From Spinacia oleracea (lineage: Eukaryota > Streptophyta > Magnoliopsida > Caryophyllales > Amaranthaceae): DNA of 64,000 bases. How positions within the stretch are numbered: position 1 is the first letter of the stretch; every line of letters begins with the position of its first letter. The notes below the pieces were generated by a model. The model was not told the DNA's origin. It made no database searches and saw nothing but the letters and a program-made list of their open reading frames with translations. Both the position numbers and the translations under genes were made by a program. The DNA lies in assembly GCF_020520425.1 (NCBI RefSeq), contig NC_079487.1, positions 53,854,719 through 53,918,718 of the forward strand. Direction: 5' to 3'. Shown here in pieces: positions 12,901 through 24,900 of the stretch.

Positions 12901-15900
12901 TAATAAAGAAATAGTAATTATTATAATAGTAATAAATAAAAATTAAATAAATAAAAATTAAATACGCTGTATATTAATAAATAATAATAATAATGACAAT
13001 AATATTCTAAATTGATTTAAATTTAATTGAATTGAATATAATTGAACTAAATTTTGCTTTCCTGAAAATCAACCAAAAAGAACAGGTCCTATGTCTTGTT
13101 GTTACGATTACATGATATTTTAAACTAAGTTTCAACCCAATAGGACGACAAAAGGAAGTTCATATTTTTTGCAAGCATGTTTAGCAGAAACAATTATTAG
13201 TAGTTTATATGTCCAGACTTGTACTGTTTTTGTTGAATTGCCCTTTTCTTTGGTTAGTCACATTAAAAAAGCCACTGCATGAGTTGTAAACGTAGAATGA
13301 GAGCAGATTGAAGAAATGATCTCAAATCTTTATTTTACTAAAGCCTAATTGTTTGAAATTTATAAACGAGAATAGATTTAGCTACAAGGCAATTTATATA
13401 TATGAGCACACGTGCACGTATTTACCGTTCAAATGTTTATAGCTGGTTCCGTGAGAATTAAGTCTTGTTGAGAACTACTTGTCTAAACAATGACTAGTTA
13501 TTATTTAATATTAATGATATGAATGATAAATGATATGAACTGTTAAAATGTGTTCAGTTAGAAGGGACAATTTTATGCCATCTCCTCCATAGCAATGGCA
13601 ACGGGTCAGATTCGGGTCAGAGCTTACTGGATTCGAATCCGGCCCGAATAACAAACGAACTTAAAATTAGCCTCCGGGTCCAACTCCGAATCCGATCCAC
13701 TGCGGAGTCTGACCTTCGGCCCGAATTTAAGTTCGAGAAATTTGTTTTTTTTATTTCAGAATACTATATTACCAAATAAAAATTAAAGTAAAATTAGCAA
13801 TCAAGAACTAAACGTATCAGTCAAAATTATAATTGGGTTCCTAAAAAATGCTTCTATATACTAATTACATCACAATTGCAATCTATGCGAAATTTTACAA
13901 AATTTAAGTCTTGAGAATGAGACGAGGGAAGGAATTCCAAAAATATTAATAAAAATAATACAATTAATTAACTTGATGTTGATGAACATTCATGGAGCTT
14001 TCTTTGAGTTCCCATTCTCTAGACCATGGTTGCACCTTGCATAATCATTAGTAGGAGAAAGGAGAGAGGAGAGAGAAAGAGAGAGGATGCTTGGTGGGAG
14101 AAAGTGACAACTGGGTTAGTGGGTCTATAGATTTTAGGGCTTAATATAGGTAAACCTGAGCGCTCCTTAGACAAGATCCGAGTCCAACCCGACTTCTATT
14201 TGGAGTCGGACTTTTGTTTAGAGAATTTTGATTGGACTTTTTCTTTCGGAGGGTCAGACTAGAGTCCTTGAGACTGAATTTCCATCCCTACTCCACCCGT
14301 AGGTTGGGTGGTGATGGCAAAGAGACAATATACAAGGAAAAACTGCAAGTAATGTGTTCATCACTTCATTTACCATGGTTCTTGGTAATGTTGGAAGGAA
14401 ATTAGTAGAGAGTGTTGCTTTTACACCAACATTAACATCAAACATTAACATATTTTGAAAATGTATTTTGATTTTAACCCAATAGAATTGAAGATAAAAA
14501 TTGATCTTACATATAATAATAAATGCTGTCAAAGGTAGTAAATGAATAGTGTGAAAAGTTCAATATGATGCATCAATTAAGACACGGAGGAAGTATTACA
14601 CATGAAAATGAAACCAAACTATGATTATAATTTGAACTTACTGAATTTATTTTTAGCTGTAAATTAACTTGGGAGACATAAGGCCAAAGTCTTTAATTTC
14701 TTTATGCTTTAAATATTATGGATGAGGGTGATTAGGTGAGAAGCTAGCCCTTAGTTTAAAAAAGCGCGCCTTGGGCTCACCTAGGTGCAGCCTTCGGCGC
14801 CTTCAACTCTCCAGGCTCACTGATGTCAAGGCGCGCCTTAGGTAAGGTGCTCTTGCGCCTTGTGCGCCCTAACGTGATCTTTAATTTACTTTACACCCTA
14901 TGTGACCTATCAACGGCCATATCTTTACAACTTAAGCTTTTTGGGTAGTGGCAGTAGCATAATATGAGTTAATTTTCATTTTTCCAACTTGTAATTACCA
15001 TGGAAGGTCCTAATTCAGGCACTCCATCGACGGGATCACGCGATGCTTATGAACCGGCAAGAAAATATGGCACTCCAATAGTACTATGTTGTTTTGAGAA
15101 TTGTGTTAATTTTGTTCTATACCGAATTTTAAGGTTTATTAGGAAATTATGTGCGCCTCGTATCCAAAAGGCGCGCGCCTGAGCCTTGCGCCTAGGCTCC
15201 ATGACCCTCGTGCGCCTTGCGCCTTTTTAATCTAAGCTGCTAGCCTATAATCTTCAAGGCATGCTCTTGTAAGGCATGGAGAAAAGAATTCATATTGAGT
15301 GCCATATTTTTCATTATTTCTTACCAAATACGAACTGATTTTCACCTTTCAATTAGAGTACCATACTAGTAGGTCGTATTCACGTGCTTCAAGTGTACCT
15401 TGCCTAGACTAGAATAAGGAGAGGTTGAGTCAGATTTATCCAACCGTATTGATACAGTTGACAAGAGACTTTTACAGTGTTAGAATAAGGAGAGGTGGAG
15501 TCAATTGCTAAATGCTGTTTCAAAGACTCTTGACCTCAAGCAATAACTGGCCTCCTATTTCATGGTAAATAGAAAGTAAAGGATAACTTATTCAGAAATC
15601 AGTTTACTCCATAGTAGGCCAAGTCATGTTCATTTAGGAGTTTAGAACTTAACATATACTTCATTTGTTCTCTTTTACTCGCAATATTTTGACTTTTTGC
15701 ACTATTCACAAACTTCTCTTTAATACTTTTTTGTGATTAATATATAAGGAAAAATAAGTCATGTGGAGTCTTGTTTGATTCATTTCAATGTATATTTTTA
15801 AAATATCATTTATTCTTAATTGAAGAATATCGATGGTTAAAGTTAAGCATCGACAAATGTGAAAAGTGAAAACATTGCATAACTTTAACCATTAAGAGAA

Positions 15901-18900
15901 CGGAGGAAGTAAGTTTGCACTGTGAGTGTATTCTGCAGCCTGGATATCAATATCATAGTTGAGAATGATGTCGATTTCGTGCTTTTAATTTCTTACAACT
16001 ATACAGGTGCTGCAATTGAAGGTCATTCCGTTTATGTTCGCAATTTGCCAATGAACGTGACAGTTACTCAGCTAGAGCAGGAATTTAAGAGATTTGGTCA
16101 AATTAAACAAGAAGGTGTACAAGTCAGAAGTAATAGGGTTAGTTGCTTCATTGCATCTATTTTATGTTTTTTTTTTTTGTATTTTTCTAATTCCTTTCTT
16201 GTACTGATTTTGTTGTTTTATTTGCTATGTATGCAGCAACAGGGATCTTGTTATGGATTTGTCGAATTTCTTTCTTCCAGTTCAGTGGAAAATGCAGTGC
16301 AGGTAAGTCACATGCTTCCAGCCCACTGGTGAAGCTTTGGTTTGTTTTTGTATATTTCCATGCAAGTTTCTCCGTGTACATGTACCTTATGTTTTAATTG
16401 TTTTGACATGTGTGATGCTTGTTCTCTTTGCCTTGATTCATTAATTGCATACCATTATTTGTATGTGCATCTCATATCTTCTGATATCCTTGTCTCACCG
16501 GCCATCCATTGCTGTTTATGACTGTGATTCAATGGTCAATCCCTTTTCAATTCTGATGAAATTCTGGTTTCTTTATGCATTCTTTGTGGGCATACAGCCT
16601 CTAATATCCGGATGTGAAATCATGTTCTGGACTCTTGCTGCATATGGGTTGATTTAATGCTAATTTATACAGGAAGCAATATTTTATGGCAATGTGCCCC
16701 TTTCTCTTATTATCTATGTTACTCAGACTCGGGTACGGGTGTCGGACACGGGTATGGATCCGAGGGTCGGACCCGGCAAAGCTAGAATTTCAAGACACGG
16801 GGACCTAGTCCTAATTTTAGACACGGGTATGGGGACACGGCAAAATAATAAAAAATAAATCAATACTCCTGTTATACTGTCATTAAAAGGGAAAAAGAAA
16901 AGAAGTGAAGTTCTCATTTTTTTTTTAAACAAAAGTTGCATTTGAAAAGTCAAAGAGTTAGATCAGAATAAAAGGACAGGAGAAGTAAAAATACAGCTGT
17001 ATCTCACGTGGGTTTCCACTTTACACTGACATATTTTTTAAAGATATTTACCCCCTCACCTCCCCTTTCCAATTCAAAGACTGCAGGCCGCCTGAATTTA
17101 AAAAAAAAGAAAGCAGCAAGCTGTAACCTCTTCACTGCCCCCTCACTGTCGCCGGAGATTATCACCGGTGCAATGTCTATGGAAAAAAATCATAGCTTTA
17201 ATTTCGGATTTACATTCTTAGCAAAAGCCCCATGGTTCAAACAAAAAAGAAGGTGAGTTTTACTCCTAATCAACAGATCTAGGGTTGACAAATCTTTAAT
17301 TGTTTCTCCCTAGTGTCCGACTGACCAGCCAGGGATCGGGTACGGATTCCATACCCGGATCGGTGTCAGGTCGGGTTGACACGGGTATGGGCCCCAAATT
17401 GACGTGTCGAAGTAACATAGCTTATTATTGTTGTTCTGCTGCATATGAGTTGATTATTTGTGGATTTTGTTATCTTATGAACTTGAAAAGTTGCTTTTGT
17501 AATTAGGAGTATTCTTCATGAACTAGTCGTTTGCCTTTTGTATTTTCTCAATTTGTGGGACATGGATACACACATGTCAATTTTTTTCCCCACATATCCA
17601 TACTCCAAAAACCAAAATTTGGCTCCTTCACAATCACTAACTCTATTCTTTATTATCTATCTACTTCACCAACTTTTCTATTTCATATATCCGTGTTATG
17701 AGGAGAGAGAGAGAGAGACCATAAATCAAAAGGGTAAATGCTTCGATTCTAAGCAACAAAAAGGGCAAGTATTGCACATAAAGAAGAACAAAGGAAGTAA
17801 TTAATAAGTCTTCGATTGTGCAAATTCTTGAAAGACACTTGTTATAGTTCTTTTGGTGGCATATTTTTCCCTTTGGCAAGCTAGTAATTATACATTTAGG
17901 GGGCTTTTGGTTGGGGGTAATAATCAAAGGGAATGGGATGATATCATTCCCTCTGTTGTCGTTTGTTAGGTCTATTTCATCATTCCCTTTACCCTTTTTC
18001 ATTTTTGAGTTTACCCCAAAATCCTCTACACGCATTCCCAAACCCCCCCCCCCCCCCAAAGGCTTTCCATTCCCTTTCCCCCCTTCTCCCTCTCCTCTAA
18101 CCCTATATCTTCAACCCACAACTGGACCACCACCACCTCTGGTGCTGATATTACCGTCCACCGCCGCTCATTCTTCGCCACCTGCTCCGGCTTCCTTCAC
18201 CACCTACGTTCGATCACGAGGCGGAGGGGAAAGGAAGTGTGAGGTGATTGATAGAGTGAACGCTGCGTTTTGGTGGCCAGAGATGCGGTACGGGTACGAG
18301 TGCAAACACGGGCATGATTGCAGGCACGAGTATTATCCGATTGATGATTTGAGGAAGGAGACGAAGAACCGAAGGTGTTGTTGAGGAAGGAGACGAAGGA
18401 CCAGAAGGGCCGTTGTCTTGGTCATCGTCTCCACCATGACCGCCGCCCCAAGAAACCCCCCAAGATGGAACAGTGCCACCATGGGTAAGAAACTAAGAAC
18501 CTTAGTACAGTTGTTAAATTGCTAATTCCGATGCACCTCACCATCAGAACTGCTGATTCGAAGGGATGATAACCCAAACAACATTTTAAATCAAAGGGAT
18601 TTATTCCCATTCTCTTTCTTTCCCTTTGTTGATTCCATTCCCTTTACCCCATGCGAACCAAACGCCCCCTTAAGGTTAAAAGTATAGTCAATTAGGGATG
18701 GTTAGCCATATTTAGGTTAATAGCACTATGATCCAGTTCTTTTTGGCTTAATTGCAGTTTTAGGACTTATCTGGCACTTCAGTTCAATTGTTAAGTTTAG
18801 TTAAGTTCAACTTATTATTATTATCATTATTATTACTATTATTTATACTTCCTCCATTTTTTTTAATTGCACCATCTTAGCTTTTGGCACTATTCACATA

Positions 18901-21900
18901 TTCTTATATAGTTATTTTTTGGGATTTATATGTAAAGAAAAATATATTCATGTGAGATCTTGTTAGATTCGGCTCGAAATATACTTTCAAATTATCAAAT
19001 TTTTATAATTTTTTCAAATGTATAATGAGAGATATTGACCCCAAATCATTTTGGGACTAAGGCTTTGTTGTTGTTGTCATAGAAAAAAAATGCGGTATCG
19101 ATTACGGTTGCGGGATCGGTCACGGAGTCTCGGTATCGGAAATGATGCGTTAGTCCCGGACCGTGTCGCGGTTGTCGCGTAGGAATTTGAAAAAGAAGCT
19201 CCATGTCAGCCCCATTCACTACCTACCCTAGTCCCCCTCCCCTAAACTGTACATGTGACATAATTAAAATGAATTCCTTTGTCTACCTTCTCTCTTGTTT
19301 TAGATTTGAAAATGGAGTTCTCTACTCTATTTCAATGGAGTTTCTCCATTTCTTTCCTTTTTCCTTTTCTTTTTGTCAAAAACATGGGGAATTCGGCTGA
19401 AAACCGAGTAGATGTGAGGTTTATGATGTTTAATGCGGACAAAATTCGTTCAGATCGGTTGAACCGGCCGAGATCGCGCCGTTTTTAAAACACCTTTACA
19501 ACTCGGGATATCTCGTATCGCCGGACTCCAAAACCTTGTTAACTCGGGCGATACGAGTTAACTCGGGCGAGTTTTTACACCATGGTTGTTGTATAATGAG
19601 GGATATTTATGTTAAAATAGTGCATTGGCAAGCGTGAAATCTAAGATGGTGCAATTAAAAAAAATGGAGGAAGTATTATTTATTATTATTATATATAACT
19701 TATTATTTACTATTAATTTATTAATTACTACGAGAATAATTTGTTATTTATCATTTATTATTATTATTTAGTACTCCCTCCATTTCTTTTTGATGTATCC
19801 ATTTGGAATCTGTTGTGGTTTTTAAGAAAATTGGAATATTGGTTTGTATGGGTATAAGTGTAATGATTGGGTGTAAGAGAAGTGATTGGGTGTAAGAGAT
19901 TATAATAAATAAAGGAGTGAAAAAATAATAAAGAAATAAGGTAAGAGAGAGAAGTGATAGTGATGGGTGATAAAGGAGGTGAGAGAGTGGGTATATAGGG
20001 AAGGGAAAAGAATTAATATTATGGGTGGGGAAAATTAGGTGGGAATATGGGTAGAACTTTTAGCTATTTTGGTAATTAGATAGAAATGTAAGGGTATTTT
20101 AGGATAAAATGTATGTCCAAAAATAGAATAGATTCTAAATGGATACAACAATATGAAACGCTTAAAATGGAAACGGATACAACAATAAGAAATGGAGGGA
20201 GTAATTAGTAATTATTACGGATTATTAGTTATTAATTATTATTTATTAATTAACAATTACTAATTACTAATTATATTAGTAATTATTTATTAATTATTAA
20301 TCATTTATTATTAATTATGTCCATTTCCGATGGAGCCAAAGATTCATTTGTTCTTTTGGCTGTGGGATGAAATGGACTAAATCAAAATGGCTCTTAATAC
20401 CTCTTCGCTTCGTTTCCATGAAGTAGAAGATGGTTGTCCCGTTGTTGTCCCGTTATCGCTTTTGGGTCAATTGGAAACAACCTCTCTGCAATTGCAGGGG
20501 TAAGGTTGCGTACGTCCGACCCCCCTTTACCCCGCTTCTTGCGGGAGCCTCTTTGAGGCAATGGGGTAATGATAATGATGATAATGATGAATCATTTATT
20601 ATTTATTATTGTTTATTGTTTATTAATAATTAATTATTAATTATTAACTATTAACTATCAATTCTTAATTATTAATTTATTAAGTAATATTTAGTTCAGT
20701 TCAGCTAATTTCAGTTCAATCCAGCTTTAAAGAACAGGGCATGTCTATTAATCTATAATTCAAGTTCACTCCATAAAATGCTATATTTTTCCTTCCACGG
20801 AGTAGAATTTCCTATTAAAATTTCAATTTCTGAATTCAAATTCCCACGATTTCCCAAACAACGTATTGAATTTGAAATGATATATTTAGAATTCTTTTTT
20901 CCCAAACTTGTAATTTTAAATTGAATGTATGGATTCCAACTTCCAGAATTGAAATGGATACTCCTATATGAAAATGAAATCAATATTCCAAAGTAAACCC
21001 CAAGGCTAGGGGTGCAAACGAGCCGAGCCGAGTACTACCCTGTTCATGTTCATGTTCATTTAATTTAGACGAGCTCGATCCCGAACCCGAGCTTTCAACC
21101 GAGCTCAAAAATATATTCAAGCTCGGTTCGTTTAAGAGATTTTGTGTTCGTGAATGGTTCATGAACTTCTTGTTTATTAACTGAGCCGAGTTCATAGACG
21201 AGTTTTTTTTTTCTTAAACGAGCTTTGCACTTTAAAGTTTAACCATTGGATAACGTAATTTTGAATGTGCACTAATTTAGCCATTTAAATTCAAAATATT
21301 TTTATTAAATGATAGTTTTTTTTTGGTTGTTAAAATTAAAGGCAGAATAAGATTTTTATCTATGATCATACAATTATGTATGAAAAATTTGATTATGACC
21401 CAAATAGATGAGCGTGTTCATGAACATAAATAAATGAGTTGTTCAAGAACATAAATGAACGAGCATGCGCATGTTCATGTTCATGTTCAAGCTTGTTTGT
21501 TTAACGAGCTTCAAAAGTTGTTCAAGCTCAGCTCATTTATTAAATAAACGAACATAAACGAGCTTTAATCGAGCCTGAACCCGAGTAGTTTATTGAGAGT
21601 CTCGGCTCATTTGCACCCCTACCTAAGGCAATGTTTGGGAATCAATATTTACTTTCAAATTCTTCATTTCAATTCTTGAAATTGAAATTCTAACATTCAA
21701 ATTCAAATATAGTGTTTGGAAAGTTAGTGGAATTCAAATTCCAGAATTTCAAGTATACCTTATTGTTTGGAATATTCAGAATTTCAACAAATTATTTAAC
21801 GCAGAAAAGAAAAAAAAGAAGCAATTATATCTCAAACCTGGTTTGCCCGACCAAAAATTATGAGCAAAAACATCAATTTTAAATCTAATTTCAGGAAAAT

Positions 21901-24900
21901 AAACCGTAACTGTAGAAATCTCGCAAAATAAAACTAATTCCCCTTTCTCAATTCAAGATGAAATCACCATTTTTTTTGGGAGATTTCTCATGGGCTTCTC
22001 CTACAAACACGATCGCGAATGGGGCTCCCCTGCAACCTACTTCTCCCGTTTCTATATAGTTGCAACATACCCCTCTACACGGTATTTAAGAAAGTGGTAC
22101 TAAAGTGGGGCCACAGCCACTTTAGTCACATTACTTACTTCATTTTAGGTGTAAAATTGTAACTTTGGGTTAAAAAATATTTCCGTTTTAGGTGTGTTGC
22201 AACTATTGTGACATTTCCAGTTTAAGGAAGTGTTGCAACTATATAGAAATGGAGGAAGTAATTCTTTTCCTTTCACCTGAGTCTTGGTCTCAAAGATAAG
22301 GAATTGGCCCTGATACAGCTTCGAAGACTGTATAATTCTGATATGCTATATCTTTTCCTCTAATTTCTCTCTCATAGAACTCCAATGAATAGAATACGGA
22401 AGAACAATCTGATTCATAAAGGTGTGAAACCTTGGTGGTGGTGGGTTAATGGTGGTGGAGGGAGTAGGTATAGGAGAGGAGACAGAAATAGCTACAGAGT
22501 TTTGAGCTACTGCATAACTAATGTGAAGATATCAGTGAGGAGAGAGAAAGAGCTACAAAGTTTTAGAAGAAGGTCGACGACCTTGACGCTCTACCAGTGA
22601 CAAATGGCACACTCAAATAATTCTTTTCCAATTATTTACTTTTGAGCTTTTCATAAGTACTTTTGGAATTGAGCAAATTCCATAATGTTAAATTCTTTAG
22701 TTTCCAAACAATGGATTTGACCAATTCTAGAATTTCATTAATTTCAAATGAAATTCTGGTATCCAGACACAGCGGTATTGTGTTTTCTCTATGTGAGCAA
22801 GCTATCAAGATTTTCTCATCGCATACAATTTTAGTGTAACCAGCGTTTTTCCATATGCTGAGGGTGTTGGCTGCACTTAGGGGTCGGTGTTGGGTATGGT
22901 TATTGACCCTGGTATATGAATTTCTTACTAAAAAATGTGGGACATGAACCTTATATCTAAACTGGTCACAGTTGTGGAGGCATGCCAGTCATAAACCCGT
23001 CTTAAAGTTCAAAACTCATATTGGATTCCTTTCTTTTTAATTTTGAACCAAGGACACAGTAAGACACTATAAAACTTAACGTTGTTTTGAGCATATATTA
23101 ATAGTTAAAATTAATACAATCTGAAATGGGGTTAAAAAGCTGTTTCTACTCCACCAGTTTTAGTAATAAAGACATCCTAAATAATCTTCAGCTGCAAGTT
23201 AATACTTTTTATGAATTAGAGAAATTGTATTAATAGTTCAAACTTAATACATCTTTGAGAATTATGATACGTGACCTATTATGTCAGATCAACTATGACA
23301 AATGAATGAATAGAAAATTGAAAACGTACATTAATATTCCAAACATAAACATTTGAATTAATTCTACCGCTCAGAATGGTTAACTCCTAAGTCTTAACCC
23401 CTAACCCATAACAAGCTTTTTCTAATTTCTTCATAGTTTGTACTCCCTCCGTTTTCTTTTATAAGTCCTATTTGGAATCTTGACATTATTCGAATGAAAA
23501 ATGGAATCTATTACACTGTTACTTTGTCGATTGATATGTACTTCAAAACATATTCACGCGGAATCTTGTTTTATTCGTCACGGTATAAAGTTTCGCAATA
23601 TCAACTTTTTATAACTTTTTATCATACATATACAAATAGGAATAATAAAAGAAAATGGATGTGAGTAATTGAGAGTTCAATTAAGGAATAAAGATAATCT
23701 ATCCCTCTATCTGTCATTGTACGATTCTCTCTATCTTACAGATTTCTCCACATATTATTTTCGGGTGTCCCTTTGAGTTTGGCACATACCTTTTTTGTGT
23801 GTGTTACTTTTTCCTTTCCCTCTCTCTCCTTTATGTGCACAACTTTACCAACACATGTACGCAATTTTACCCAAGCCTTAATAAAGTGAAAGTTGGGGTG
23901 TGGGGAAATTTTTAAGGGACGGAAGGAGTAAAAGCAACAAATTTATATCGAAAAGGAACTTAAATCAAATAGACATGGATCAAATACTCGGACCTGGGTT
24001 CAATAAAGGTGTGCATCAGCCTGTTTGCCTCCTTTAAACCATTAAAAAGGAAATATTTTTTAGGAATAGGGTGCTATTATTACCATAACCTCTTAAAATG
24101 GCTCTTAAAACCTCTTCGCTTCCTTTCCAATAGAAGATGGTTGCCCCGTTGTCGTCCCGTTATCGCTTTTGGGTCAATTGGAAACAACCTCTCTGCAATT
24201 GCAGGGGTAAGGTTGCGTACACCCGACCCCCCTTTCCCCGCTTCTTGTGGGAGCCTCTTTGAGGCAATGATAATGATAATGATACTGATAATGATAATGA
24301 TAATGATGATGTGCTATTATTACCATCGACATGGCCTTCAATGACGGGCTTGTTTTTGGCTACCTAAACCCTAAGAGTGATGATTTTCCTATACTATGGT
24401 GGCAGATTCTATACTTATTCAGTTTCTTTGGGCTTGCATCACTGAGTTAATATTTGTTTTCTTGCTCTTACCCCCACCTGCACTGTGTAAATATTCATTT
24501 CCATGATATGTGTCACTGTGAAATTGAGATAGTTGACCCGGCTGGTACAATCTCTAAACACTCTCTCGTATAGATTCCGAGAATATTGTGTTTCCTTAGT
24601 GTACTTTTATACTTGTATAAGTTGGACTATTCTGAACTAGAGTGTCATCGTGTATCCCAACTTTGAATTGGTTACTTGTGATTCTCCGGTTAATTGATTT
24701 GAGTTCTTTGTGATATATATAGGCTGCTCCAATTATTATCGGAGGCCGACAAGCATTCGCTGAAATAAAAAGGAGTGGTACTCGAGGTAAGTCATGCTGC
24801 AAAGTTCTTATTTTCCTTTATCTTTCTCTCCCTTTTCCCCTTTTTGATCTAAACATTTTGTTCAGGGAATTTTTAATTTTTTTTTATTATATTAAAGGAG

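Noticed and set aside
16187..16381. Minus-strand frame across exon 6 of the G3BP-like gene
   Set aside because: It is antisense to a well-supported exon with matching splice sites and has no domain.
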